Positions 50,396 to 62,520 are shown, counted from the first letter of the stretch. The stretch is DNA of 64,000 bases from Lucifuga dentata (GCA_014773175.1 VXCM01001368.1:62001-126000), one strand, 5' to 3'. Numbers and translations: made by a program. The notes: generated by a model from the sequence alone, not told the origin.

Positions 50396-50640
50396 CAACT
50401 TGTCTGACTTTCACAGCAGATTTTGTCCAAAGCATCAGAGACGTTGGAGATCAATTCCCTGAGGAAGCTCTCTTTGTTGGAATAGAAGGTGTTGATGATG
50501 AGGGACATGAGCTGAGCAATCTCTGCCTGGAAGGCNTCTTTGTTGGAATAGAAGGTGTTGATGATGAGGGACATGAGCTGAGCAATCTCTGCCTGGAAGG
50601 CACAGGTCTCAGCTTCCTCTTGGTGTATTTCTTCAGGCAG
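50396..50640 (-). pseudogene. hsp90 N-terminal pseudogene fragment
   Basis: Read on the minus strand, one frame gives [20 protein letters not shown], then [20 protein letters not shown], then [16 protein letters not shown]. This is the start of the cytosolic HSP90 chaperone (Hsp90-alpha/beta), covering about its first 55 residues and the first helices of the ATPase domain. Signs that it is dead: the initiator Met codon is CTG; several normally invariant residues have changed (for example KEIFL to KESFL and KIRYES to KICCES); homology fades with a stop soon after the ES; and no downstream HSP90 sequence follows. A 65-bp duplication across the N at 50536 (50471-50535 repeated at 50537-50601) adds a further artificial break. 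It may be a truncated retrocopy or a copied coding exon. It lies inside the ntng1 intron, antisense to it. Confidence 0.85.
50471..50601. other. Duplicated contig end across single N (65 bp)
   Basis: Bases 50471-50535 are repeated exactly at 50537-50601 with an N at 50536, inside the hsp90 fragment. Confidence 0.9.
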
Positions 50641-50782
50641 CTTGTGTTTGTCGGTGGAACTGATTCTAATAAAATGTCACGTGGAGAGGATTTCTCACCA
50701 AACCATAAAAAGTAGGAGTGAAGGAATTTCTCTCAATATGATTGGCTGGACTCTGCTATCAATATCTGTTTAGATAACACCC

Positions 50783-50783
50783 N

Positions 50784-50813
<30 letters not shown>
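50783..50813. repeat. (TC)n microsatellite beside N
   Basis: A TC run of about 30 bases starting right after the N at 50783. Confidence 0.85.
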
Positions 50814-50817
<4 letters not shown>

Positions 50818-50931
50818 GTGGGTCAGGTTGCATATGAATAAACAAAACCAGATATGATCTAACCCTCTTTTGTCAAAACACTTGGAATGTTGTCACTGTG
50901 TCACAATATTCAGTCATGATTTAAATATATG

Positions 50932-51010
50932 AAAGGACCATACCAGTGAGTTTGTATGTTTGAGCCCAATAAATTCAACGTGCATACACGTTACCTTACT
51001 GCACCATTTG
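50932..51010 (+). mobile_element. TTAAAGGACC family, left-end fragment
   Basis: It reads GAAAGGACCATACCAGTGAG and continues GTTTGAGCCCAATAAAT and CATACACGTTACCTTACTG like the other left ends, then diverges. Only about 80 bp of the family remains. Confidence 0.6.
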
Positions 51011-51224
51011 AGCATTTGACATGTGACATCAATATACTGTACATTGATACAAGTTTCAGCTTTCTAGTAGGGTGAAAGAATCCTGTTTTGTGTAACAGAT
51101 GATAAAAACTGTAGCCACAGCTTGAAGCTGAAATGATAAATAGCAGTATCATGATGTGGAATAAAAAATGATAACCATATGTCATAACTCTAATTAGCAT
51201 ATTAGCACCAGGTGTGATTGCTAT

Positions 51225-51320
51225 TTACCAGACTTGAAACCCATGACTTAGACTAAATTTGGACCCGAGTCACAAATTTGTTGACTTGTGACTTGGGACT
51301 TGACTTGTACTTTGATTAAA
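51225..51320. repeat. GACTTG-type degenerate repeat
   Basis: Repeated ACTTG and GACTTG units (GTGACTTGGGACTTGACTTG). Similar low-complexity stretches recur in fish genomes; the class is not assigned. Confidence 0.4.
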
Positions 51321-53605
51321 AATTTTATTGAAAATTAGAATCAGTCACGGTTTAGTTGATCATAGTTTAACAAGTGAAACCAGATCTAAATGTAATCCCA
51401 GTTGTGTTATGTTTAACTTAAAATGTGGATTATTAACAAAGTTTAATGACTCAAACTAAAGGAGGAAGATTTGTTTAAACCACTGAATAAAAGAGCTACA
51501 TCTTCCAGCATTCACATTTGGGATTGGGATTGGGATTAGGGTTGCATTGATAAAACAGGCGACAACATGGTTTATTTTGGCTACCATCCACAGCCAATGT
51601 ATGACCTATACCAATCTACAATGATCTGCTTTCATAAATACCATTTAAATCCTTTATCATATTTGTTTTGTCAAGACATTATTTATAGCATCCAGAGTTT
51701 CTTCCATCTCTGGTGAGTTGCCACCAGAGACACAGCCATCAGTGCAATCAGTCGTATCAACTGTCACAGCAATCGGTGACCACCTCGCTGGATTTCACGT
51801 TGTGAGATTTATTGAGGAGGTGTGACATTGAAGGTGTATGTGTGATGTATGTGTATTGTATGTGCATGACAGTTGGCAACACAGTTGGTAACTCCGTCAT
51901 GAGAGAAATGCTTAAAGCTATTTCATATTAATTAATCATCAATAGTGCACCTGTTGTTCTGTCATAAAATCTTTGGTCTTCAAAACAGAAGACCTAAATG
52001 GAAGACCAAGGCCATGTTGATAACTTATTGGAAACCCAAAGTAACTGTGTTTATATGATTTCATTCATTACAACAGTTGTGGTACAAAGTGATGGTACCT
52101 TGCTAGCCATAACATTTCTTCGATGTAGGTTTCTGGTGCATATCAGCCCGAGTGGTTTTGTCTGATGTCTCCGCAACCACGATTGAAAAGTGTGAATCCT
52201 ATTTGAATCACTGGCTGAGAGATGAAGTCAGTATGAAGGTAGCATAAATGGACAGGTTAGAATCATAAACCGATGGATAGGAAAGCTTATTTATTCCTGC
52301 AAGAACATTAGCTGTTGTCAAAGCAAAGGCCAGGTTAAACTTTCTGCATCTATGAAGCCACGAGGGTCAGTCATTCTCTGCTAGGCTGTTAGACAATTAT
52401 GAGTGATAAGAAATAGCTAATAAATAGATATAAAATAGCTAGATAGTTTAAAAAGTATTATTTAATTCATGTATTGACAGTCCCAGTAAAAGATCATGTA
52501 ACTAGCTAAGATGGATTTTTCTATGTGCACACAGATCTCTGATACTTAAAAAAAAAAAAAAGTGTCAATGCAAGAAAGAAGGAAGAGGAGGAAGAATAGA
52601 AGGAAGAAAGGGTGGTAAGGATAGGATGGAGGATGGATTCAGTCTGCTGTCTGGGTTACAAGTCCGAGACATCTGTCACACAAAGGGATTGATTTGATTG
52701 GTGGGGGCCCATCTATCTTGAAGGCTTGTCAGCAGTCAGTAAATTTATATTCCCCCAAGCCTCATCCTCCATCAGCGGTTCGGGCGTGACGGGGCCACGG
52801 CTGTCAGCCGCCACAATCCTATCTTACTTTAGAACTCGCCTCGGTCAAAACCTCACTAACTTATCTGCTCCACGCTACTCTGTATACCCACATATGCATA
52901 GAAGAACCATTTCTGCTTTCCATACGGCCCTGTTGTGGCATCTTTATATGACTGCTGATGTAAATTCAGTGATTGATGAGGAAAAGAGCAGATATAACTT
53001 AATCCCTGCCCTTTTTAGAAGCATTTTGTCCTTTATTGGAGCAACTTTTTAAGTATTTGTAGAATTTAAAGTCAGGCCAGAAAGAGTTGGTTGTGCATGT
53101 CTTCCAGAACTAAAGTTATACATTTGCAAGATACAAAAACTACAAAAATTCTGGGGATAGTAATTTTTGTCATGTCACCAGAAAAAATGACTGAACTTCT
53201 TGAGAAGAAGCTCATTAACAACAGCAGGATTTATTAAACAGCGCCACTCTTTTTGGCCTTTGTAAGAGAAGCAACATGCTGATCTCCTTGATTATCTTTG
53301 TCTAAAATATTGAATGAAAGTGTAATAGCATTTAAGACGTTCCGTGCAGTTTATGTTTCCATGAACACTTTGCCCTTGATGGATGCAGGATTTAATCCGA
53401 CAGATTATGCACAGAGTATGCAGCACTTCTTTCATAGCAACTGTGTGCACAAGCATATAGCTAATATGCTATACACAAAATCAAGTATATTAAGCTAAAG
53501 TTAAAAGCATTTGGAATGAAAAACTACCTGTATACACATACTTATATAATAAAAGCTGGTAACTTTAGCTAGAAAAAACCTTAGTTGGCCAACCTTGTCA
53601 CTGCA

Positions 53606-53609
<4 letters not shown>

Positions 53610-53662
<53 letters not shown>
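53610..53662. repeat. (TG)n microsatellite
   Basis: A pure TG run of about 52 bases, followed by a short imperfect extension; a (CA)n run lies at about 53803-53821. Confidence 0.95.
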
Positions 53663-53672
<10 letters not shown>

Positions 53673-54728
53673 TTTGTCATCATTCCAGCAAAATGAGCCT
53701 GAACAATTTGACAGTAATGGAGACACCAACAAAGGGATTACAGCAACCTCATGACAATTTGGAAACACCCACCCAACCCATCACACAAGTCTCATTACCA
53801 CATACACACACACACACACACCTTCACTAACGGCACTCACGCATACATCCATCCTGTGTCCCTTTCACAATGTTAATAATTGGATTAAGCTATTGTCTTT
53901 TGGGTGGGTCGGCATCTCTATTAGTGCCAATTTAGCGTGACCTATCCGCTCTGGCGACCTCAGGTGCAGCTTTAGAATCTGATGGCTGCTGCATGCCCAG
54001 GCCACTTATAATCGCACAGGCATTAATAGAAACATCTTTTGTAATTACAGGAATGCCTTGTTGCAGTGCCCAGCGCTGTCAATTATTTTAATGTGTGCCA
54101 AACCATTAATCGGCTAACAAAGCCCTCAGCAGAGGCCTAAAGTAAAACACAGAAGACTGCCATTGATTTTCATGAAGCTGTATACTCAGCATTTTATCTC
54201 TTTTTTCTTTGCTGACCAGTGAGGTTATTGATCTTCATAAAGGTGGTATTTTGTCGTTAGGAGAGAAGCGGAGGAGACAGTAATGAAAGGTTTTTAACCT
54301 GCGTGTTCCGGGGAGCAATGGACGACCAGCTAAGGTTGCCAGGTGCTACACGCAGCAGATTTTCAGCTCGTTGGCTGAAGGGATCAATAGGGATACATCT
54401 GCGTCTGATTACAGAGATGTGCTGGTGCAGATGGCGGTTTGTGTGTGAGGGTGTACTGTGCAGCAATCGCCGATCATTGGATGTGTCTGATTCACACATA
54501 AAAGACACAAATTCTGTGCTGCTCATATAAAAAGACCTCAGGAACTGTCTGGTCTGTTTATATTTAAAAGCCAATATGGGGTGAAGCTCAACTTTTTGAG
54601 GCAGAAGGTTTGGCTTTGAGAACAGTCTGGATATATTATGGGCATAGTGTAGTAGTGGCCTAAATATGTCTTTCTCTCTTTAGTTTTCCCTTGATTGTTA
54701 CAACTAGCTTACACCTTTCTAATAAGCC

Positions 54729-54765
54729 AAAAAAAAAAAAAAAAAAAAAAANTTTGTTTTTTTTA
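54729..54765. repeat. Poly-A with N
   Basis: An A homopolymer ending at an N at 54752, then T-rich sequence; a contig break in simple sequence. Confidence 0.8.
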
Positions 54766-56147
54766 TAGTGTCCACGCCCCTAAGCAGCCATAACTGTCAC
54801 ATGTGAGTTATTACACATCTGTCTGTGGATACATGGTGCACCAGATGCTGTCACTAATGCCACACCTAACCTCCCACCATGAGATAATATAACAAAACCC
54901 AAGTGGAATTTTCCACTGCCAGCCCGTCTTACTCCTCCTCCTCCTCCTCCTCCATCTCTTTCCCAGCCACAACTGTCCAGTGCAGGGAGAGGCCTGTAGG
55001 GGATCATCCAGACAGGATATTAATGGTGCTCTCCAACAGTCACAAAGCCTGACAGAGCTCTGTTTCATTGTCACCTTGCCTTGGAGGACAAGGAAAAACT
55101 TGCAAAGCGTATTATCCGAGCGGAGCCGTTTCTCCCTCGAACTTACTCAGTCTCTGCCTTGCTGCTTCTTTAGACTCTCTCACATCAGAGCCTCACTCTT
55201 GTTTCCTCGTCTCACACACACACAGACACACACGAGGTGACATCTCCCACCTAATCAGGTAGTGGATTATCTTGTCCTGATAAATTGGAGCTTGTAGCGC
55301 TTCAAAGGTCCTCTCGGAGGAGCGCCTCCTCCCCCTGACAGTTAGATCAAACCCCCGGGGAGCAAGGAGAGAGAACACTCGGTAATGATTTGTGGCAAAT
55401 CGGACAAATGTTTTTGGAGGGACCTCTTTCAAGCAGAGGGCCTGACGAATTTGCAACTTGTGAAAAAACACTGACAAGTCTAACTCAGGCTATCTTTTTA
55501 CCTCTCTCAATTGACGATATAGTGTAAATTATAAATAATAACAATGGTTAAAAGAAAAAATGGCCAATGATAATTCCAGATATTTGCAGACCCAATGAGC
55601 TCACTCTGTGCAGAATATGACTGCAAAGAGACAATTATTCACTGCTTGTTAGAATGACCTTCAGTTTATCTCTGCCACAAATTAACTTAATAGGTCTTGT
55701 ATTCCTCTCGTTGGCCATTTCACACCTAAGGCTTCCTGTCTAATTCTGATTCTAATGATGGCAAACAGGGGAAATCAGAAATGTTACATTCAGAAATAGG
55801 AATGCATTCAACGGATTCGGGTAAAACTGGTGCTATGACATGAATGAAAGTGAGAGTAGACAGAGTAATAAAAGGGAAACATGCCAAATAAAGCAGCACA
55901 CACACCATACCAATTCTTACAGTATATAGTGTATAGTCCTTACAGAGACCCGCATCTGGATTCAGCTTCTGTTTTATCGGGAGCTTAGGGTCCACAAATC
56001 TTAAAATTGCTCTCCTGATGGCTTGGGTATATGAGATCGGATGTAATGCTTACATTCAGTCCTTTGAATAAAGTTTATTACTTCAGTCAAACTCTGAAAA
56101 TGTCTTGTTTTGTTCGTGTTACTGCTCACAAGTAACAATTTTTCATT

Positions 56148-56179
56148 TCTCTCTCTCTCTCTCTCTCTTCTCTCTGTAG
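56148..56179 (+). promoter_or_regulatory. ntng1: Splice acceptor of ntng1 exon with (CT)n polypyrimidine tract
   Basis: The acceptor CTGTAG ends at 56179. Its polypyrimidine tract is an almost pure CT microsatellite of about 29 bases. A repeat-length polymorphism here would directly change the tract. Confidence 0.85.
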
Positions 56180-56888
56180 GAGAATCCGTATATGTGTAAC
56201 AATGAATGTGACGCCAGCACTGAGGAGCTTGCCCACCCCCCAGAGCTCATGTTTGACATCGAGGGCCGTAACNTGACGCCAGCACTGAGGAGCTTGCCCA
56301 CCCCCCAGAGCTCATGTTTGACATCGAGGGCCGTAACCCCACAACCTTCTGGCAGTCCACATCCTGGAAAAAGTACCCAAAGGCCCTCCTGGTCAACATC
56401 ACGCTATCCTGGAACAAGACCATCGAGCTGACTGACGACATCGTCCTCACCTTCGAGTCAGGCAGGCCCGAACAGATGGTCCTAGAAAAGTCGCTAGACT
56501 ATGGCCGAACCTGGCAGCCGTACCAGTTCTACGCCACTGACTGCTTGGACGCCTTCACCATGGAGCCCAAGACGGTGCAGGACCTGACCCAGCACACCCT
56601 GCTGGACATTATCTGCACTGAGGAGTACTCTCGGGGTTATGTATGGAAGTACGACAAAACAGTGCGTTTCGAGATCAAGGACCGCTTTGCGCTGTTTGCT
56701 GGGCCTCGACTCCACAACATGGCTTCACTTTATGGCCAGCTGGACACCACCAAGAACCTGAGGGACTTCTTTACCATAACAGACCTGAGGATACGTCTGC
56801 TCCGGCCCGCCACCGGAGCTACTATGGTGGATGAAAACAACCTGTCCAGATACTTCTATGCTGTTTCTGACATCAAAGTCCAGGGCAG
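56180..56888 (+). CDS. ntng1: Netrin-G1, laminin N-terminal domain exon (frame broken by an assembly duplication)
   Basis: This exon continues the 14359-14607 reading frame in phase 0. It encodes residues 84-297 plus two bases of the next codon. It starts [13 protein letters not shown] and contains AHPPELMFD, the [20 protein letters not shown] stretch (153-172), [34 protein letters not shown] and [12 protein letters not shown]. These complete the laminin N-terminal domain, the NGL-binding part. Sequons are seen at N134, N140 and N282. As written, 56209-56272 is repeated at 56274-56337 around an N, adding 65 bases and shifting the frame by two. Not counting one copy and the N, the exon is 644 bases and stays open. 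The end is at AG|GTAAGA (donor 56889), phase 2, where the codon for the arginine before the first EGF-like repeat is split, as in other netrin-Gs. The ENPY start is also shared with netrin-G2, but the remainder favours netrin-G1. Confidence 0.93.
56209..56337. other. ntng1: Duplicated contig end across single N inside ntng1 exon (64 bp)
   Basis: Bases 56209-56272 are repeated exactly at 56274-56337 with an N at 56273. An exact in-exon duplication that breaks an otherwise well-conserved frame, at a contig join, is best read as an assembly artefact and not as a mutation. Confidence 0.95.
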
Positions 56889-59069
56889 GTAAGACCCAAA
56901 TTCAGCTCACACACACACACAGTATCAGTATTGGACTATTCTTTGAAGGAACATGTCATGTTCAGGATGACCAATAGTTAAATGGTTTCTCTGCAGTTTT
57001 ATTGCAACCACAGCACAAGTACCCAGTTGTGAAGAGAAATGCATTTCCCATTACCATTCTTTCTAATTAGACAAGCAGATCTATAATAATGTGCAGAGTT
57101 CACCAGTTGTCAGCGTGTCTTAATTAAGCAGCCTGCTTAGGGCTCGCTGAACCACTCCAATTTGGACACCAAATTCACTCAGCTGTCTGTTAGCCTGTGG
57201 AAGACATTAGAAACAGCATTTTAGCCATCAGGTCACCGCATGTTGTAATTAGTGTTTGATTTATGGCATCCCCAGAGGGTCATATAACATGAAAACAAGC
57301 CACCATTACGCTGTTAGCGAAAAGGCCGACAAAAGCTTCAACCGCTTCTCGATGCTTCTATAAGAGTCACCAGGGCATAGACGTAAGTGGATCTGTTTTA
57401 CACTGCGTGATTTTTCAATTTAACATACGTGAATATGGTTGCAGGGGCGAGGGAGTGAAGATTTAATTACTCTTGTTTTGCTCTTCACACATGAGAGGAT
57501 CACAGTAACAAAGAGCAGAGTGGCGGAACGTCACAACAGTTCTAGGGCGTGGATAGAAGTGTTGAACTCTTTGAATGGTTGCTGGGCACAATATGCTTTG
57601 GCCTGAAGGTAGACATGAAGACGAATACAAATAAAAACATCACTGAGCGTTCCGAGCAGCCACAGGTAACATCATTGGCTGCGACCAATGTGATTGTGTG
57701 AGGAAAAAAGTAATTTATCAAAGCATTCTGAGCTAAATGTGAGAGTCTGAGAGTCTGCATCGCCTTCATTCTTATGCTACACTGGCTAATACATAATCTT
57801 ACTGTTATATATCATATGTTTACTGCCATGACATTGTTGACATTAATACCGTTAAATGCCTTCAAGCTATTTAATGAATCCCTAATTTGCTGATTTCTTT
57901 AATATGCCATTAAAGTGGAGCACAGCTATACTACATAATGTTTTAATGTAAATGGGCAGGTACCCTTGAGCGCAGTGGACTGATGATAATGAATGTTTCC
58001 CTCAGAAATTGAATTTTTGACTTTTCTCGTGATTGAGAAGGTCATTCAGCAAAAATAACTAGAGGGGAATTTACTAACACAAAAGAGTTGGATGGGGCAT
58101 CCATTCAACATCCACCGAAATGAAGGGTTCTGTCTTAAGCGCAGATTATTTATTCTATCTGACTAATCATGACCCAACTCATGCATCCCTGTGGGGCTGT
58201 AGATTTGAGCAATGGCCGTGCGCCACCATCGGGCCGCAGTCGTTTACCAGCCCGCTGCTTTTAGAACAACACTCGCCTGAGAAATGTTCCCTGCTGTTTA
58301 CCAAAGGTAACACACAGTTCAGCCATAATGAGACACACTCCATGCAGAAAGGCTTCACTCTCCTTTTCCTTCTCCCATGGCGAATCGCCATTCAGCCCTT
58401 TTCTCCATGCGTCGTATTCGAGACATAAGCTGCTTAACCCCCGGAATACAGTTCTGTGAGACTCGGCGGGAGCGATTTTGCAGGGGCAGCGAGGTTGGAT
58501 CTGGCATGTTTCACTGCTCCGGACACTGCTGGCATCCGGCTGGATCAGGAGCAAGAGGGAGGTGTGGATGAAAATACGTAGGAGAGCACCCAGATTTTCT
58601 CCCTTTACCACAAAAGTGTGAGAAACAAAGAAAGGAACCAAGAGCTTCACGCCAAAGTAGGTCAACCTAGAAAAGATAGAGAAGGAAAGAAAGAAAGATG
58701 GGGAAAGGAGCACAAGTTTGCAGAAATAGATGTTTTTTTTGCTTCTCTAACATGTAGCTATAGATATTACAGGGAAGCCTGCAGTGTCATGCATGACCAT
58801 CCTATTACAGATGATTACAAGGAAAGGCCAAAACAAAAGCACTTGGGAAAAAAAGATCGACGTAAAAGAATTTAAAATCAAACCAAGCATGGAGCTCTGA
58901 GATTGATGTGAATAACGCATGCCGCCCTGTGACTTAAATGAATTTGACACCCTCACTATTTTATTGTATCAGCAGTGTTAAATGGGTGGTGTGGAGAGAA
59001 AGCGTGCAGAGTTGGGGGGATTTTCTAATTATCTACTGTATGACTTTGGCATAATTGCTCTGCCTGTCT

Positions 59070-59096
59070 CTTCTTTTTTTTTTTTTTTTTTTTTTN
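59070..59096. repeat. Poly-T with N
   Basis: A T homopolymer ending at an N at 59096; a second such break is centred on the N at 59411 (about 59400-59426). Confidence 0.8.
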
Positions 59097-60756
59097 TCGA
59101 TCCCCCCCTCCCCTTTCTCCCTCTCGCCTGTGATCAATACAGTGTAATTAAAGCTGGAAAAGATTCAGGCAACTAAAGCATCTCTTTCTGCCTTGCTGTT
59201 CCTCTCTCTTTCGGTCTCTGTCCCCTTCCTGTCTCGCTCCATTTCTCCTCTGAAGGGCTCTGGGTCCCTGCCCTGAATTATATATGGACACCAGTCTCAT
59301 TCCATTCCTGTACCACCACTCCAGGGATAAACACCAAACCCACACCCGCCAAAAACACAACACAAACCACAGAAAAATACACCTAATAGCAAGAACTGTT
59401 TTTTTTTTTTNTTTTTTTTTTTTTTTACCATGGTGCAGTCATGGTCTTTAATTGCCAATTTTAAATTCCCTCCCAATCAGATTTGTACTTGTGCTATTAA
59501 CTGAACACTTACACATTATCTTGCTGTCGCTGCCACATGCTGTGAACAAAATTGCGAGCTTGTTCTCACCCCGTTTGCATACAGCAAAGCAGAAGGTAAG
59601 AATAGGAAAGTTCGCTTCACCAATTTACGTTTCTGCCCGTGGGAGTTGTGATTCAATTTCCCGAGCGTACATGTGCTGCGGGGCATTATCAGAGAAGGTC
59701 AGAAACAACCTCAAGGGTTTGCAGTCACTTTACCTGCAGGGTAGATAGGTAATTCACTTGAAGGCGCGAATTGGTTATTAGATGCACAACCTTTTCTTGT
59801 CTAGATTCCCCTCGGCCTCATGCAAAGAAAGTCATGTTCAGTGACTGTGAATCCCAACATCTCTGAATATTGCTGCAGAAGACCCAAGGTCTGATTTAAT
59901 TCTCTCTGGATCTGATACGCTTGAGCTCACGGAGAATAACTTCACGAATCCAAACTGCTGCGAAGGATGTTCTATAGAGAAAACAGTTTGGATTATTAAA
60001 ATACTGTGCGAGTTGCTGATGACAGAAAAGTATGTAAATTCAATTCAAAAATATTATAATATGTACTCAAACTATGAAAGGTATTGATTGTGATTTGCTT
60101 CCACTTTGTTTACTTTGAGTGCAGCTAGGATAACTGAGGAAGCTAATATGAGTCACATAGAATATTCTGAAGCCAACAAACTAGCCTTTAGCAGCTCATA
60201 AGCATTAATGAAGCAAAATAAATAGATGTGGTTGTAGACGGTAAAGAAATAAAATTCCTTAATTGAAGCTGATAACAGACGTAGAATATTTTTTAAATTT
60301 TCAATATATTTTAATTGCAACAATTATTTTATGTTATTTTACACTAGTACAATGCACTAATATCCGAACATGTAACAAAGGAAAGATAGGCTTTAGCATG
60401 CAAGAATGTAACATCTGTAAAAGATTAGACACTTAATCTCTCCCACAGTGGATGGGTCATAGCATGTATTGTAATTAACATGTACTTCAGCATGTGTGTG
60501 TGTTTGGGATACAGCTGTTTCAACTACAGATCAGCAATTTGGTGAGTGATGGCTCTATTGGATCTCCCCTAAGGGAGGAACAAACAAGAAGTCAATCTGT
60601 TTTTTTTTTTCTTCTTCCTCCCCTTTCCCTCCACAGCGCTTGGCTTGCTTTTAGTCCCGTTTGTAGTCGACAGATAATCTATTTGTGCTAATTTCATGTT
60701 TCTCCCTGCACACTTCCCTCTCAAATACGTCATTCCACTTGTCTACCCTCCTTAGT

Positions 60757-60781
60757 CTCTCTCTCTCTCTCTCTCTCTCTT
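60757..60781. repeat. (TC)n microsatellite
   Basis: A TC run of about 25 bases. Confidence 0.85.
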
Positions 60782-60999
60782 GCTTTCTCTCTCTATGCCA
60801 CCATAAGCATCTATTTACCTTGTGCTGCAGTCTGCATTTCAGTCTTTTTTTGGTATCAGCAGTCAGCATTAATCATTTTGTGGGTGAATGCCATGTCTGT
60901 GGGATCGGCCAAGTAATTAGTCCAGACAGCATGGACTGTCTGTTAATGTCCATATGACATGATCTCTTTACAGTGGCAATCAAACCCCCACACAGCTTG

Positions 61000-61001
61000 A
61001 T

Positions 61002-61036
<35 letters not shown>

Positions 61037-61037
61037 T
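61000..61037. repeat. (TTTA)n microsatellite
   Basis: About nine tandem TTTA units. Confidence 0.9.
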
Positions 61038-61339
61038 GTCCAGAAATAATGAGTTAAGTAATGAGTCAATGAGGCCATAATTTAAAATGTCTCTTGTATG
61101 TCACGTCATATTTAGAATGACCTCAGAATGTGGGGAATGGAAGAGGAGAGTTCAGGCTTGACTCATCAAAGACCACGAACAGGAATTCATTCTGTCTCAC
61201 CATTTATCATTCCATCCACTCCAATGCCATTTTCATATACAGGCCAAGCTTGTGCATCAATATAATCTAAATATTAATAAATATGAAGGTAGTTGAAAGT
61301 GTTGTTTTTTTATCCAGATGTTCATTAAACTTATCCATT

Positions 61340-62520
61340 TGATGCTTACTTTTGTCCAAAGCAACGTACAACAAGTAAGTGAGGTGTAGGCACAAGCAAG
61401 AAGCTGATAAAAGAGCAAATATTTAGTATGTATGCATGTTAAAATTGTCATTATACTTCAATTAAGGCAATAAATCATTTAGTTTTAAACGTCACGTAAA
61501 CAGCATGATTAGGTTGAAATCTGTGTAAATCTATGGCGGGTTTATTCTGACTAATAGATGTAGATTATGAGATTGTACGTCAATCTGAGAAAGCAAATGC
61601 CACATGCATTTCTCCTTTATGTTATCGATCAGCATTGTCAAACAATATTTGGTGATCAATGGAATTCCTTTCATCTGTACAGCTTACTTGCACTTTTGCC
61701 AGATAAAATTTAGAGTACAGTGGGCAAGTGTGACTTAGAATAAGTGCCACCTCTAGTTTCACTGGACATAAGGCATAGGCCAGAAACCTGTAGGATGTAG
61801 GTAGCAGCTGTTCTGGTTGCTGTTTTGTTGGCAAGCATCGAGAACTTGGGTTTATTGCAGGAAACAACTGAGAGCCAGTGGAAAGAGATGAGAAACGACG
61901 TGACATTTTGCCCTTTTTGGCTGGTTAGCCAGCTTTCTGGATCATTTGAAATGTACATGCTGACAGACGTGCTAGTAAGACATTTCAGCAATCAAGGAGT
62001 GAGATTACAAATGTCTGTTTTGCCATGTATTCAGATCAGTTGAGGCTTGATATTACATAGAGCAAATCCAAATGACAGATAAAACACATGCAGCATTCAT
62101 GTGCTGATCATATTTCCCGTAAACCTGCATACTTTCTGTTTCAAAAGATGATGTATTGTCTGGAGGTGTAAGAACTTTGTGCAGAGATGAATTGTGCAAA
62201 AATTGAAGCGAGTCCAAGTTATGACCGCTGAGTTCTGGATTTCTGGATATTGAAATTGATTGAGCTGCTGTAGCGCCACCTATAGGCCAGATGCACTCAC
62301 TCACATTTTGCAAGATAGCTCAGAGCTGATATGTGCAAATGTGTTTTAAATTTGGTATCAGATCGACCATGCCTATAAGAATTTGACAACAGTTACAGGG
62401 ACACACTGATAAAATGCTTTATAAAAGGCATGGGTCTTCTTTGGCCTATAGCTGAACTTTCCTCCATGATTCATTAAAATCTGTTAAGTGGCTTTTGCGA
62501 TATATAACAAACAAACTAAA
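61340..62520. mobile_element. Composite teleost interspersed repeat, decayed
   Basis: It opens with GATGCTTACTTTTGTCCAAA and GCAACGTACAACAAGT, similar to the frequent fish motif in which ATCCAAAGCGACTTACA occurs. It continues through AGCAATCAAGGAGTGAGATT and then GCTGTAGCGCCACCTATAGG, a motif also often seen in fish repeats. Several separate elements may be joined here. No intact coding frame is present; class unassigned. Confidence 0.4.

Larger units (their letters stand above)
14608..56179 (+). other. ntng1: ntng1 intron, 41.6 kb
   Basis: The intron runs from the GTGAGT donor at 14608 to the acceptor TCTCTGTAG ending at 56179. I saw no additional coding exon of ntng1 within it. It holds most of the repeats listed separately, a minus-strand hsp90 fragment and many simple repeats. 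Long stretches such as 14.7-18.2, 24-28, 38.8-42.4 and 51.4-56 kb contain nothing I can assign; parts of them could be conserved regulatory DNA, but no comparison was possible. Confidence 0.85.

Noticed and set aside
51527..51546. Short GGGATT/GGGATTAGGG run resembling an interstitial telomere repeat
   Set aside because: Only about three imperfect units and not the TTAGGG consensus; ordinary low-complexity sequence.
56192..56431. Continuous frame through the N in the ntng1 exon, as if a variant protein
   Set aside because: The sequence after the N is out of frame because of the 64-bp duplication; the correct frame resumes in the second copy.
58261..58713. Open frame of 150 codons on the minus strand
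   Set aside because: No family recognised; it lies in an intron, overlaps other frames equally open and has a serine/leucine-rich, chance-like composition.
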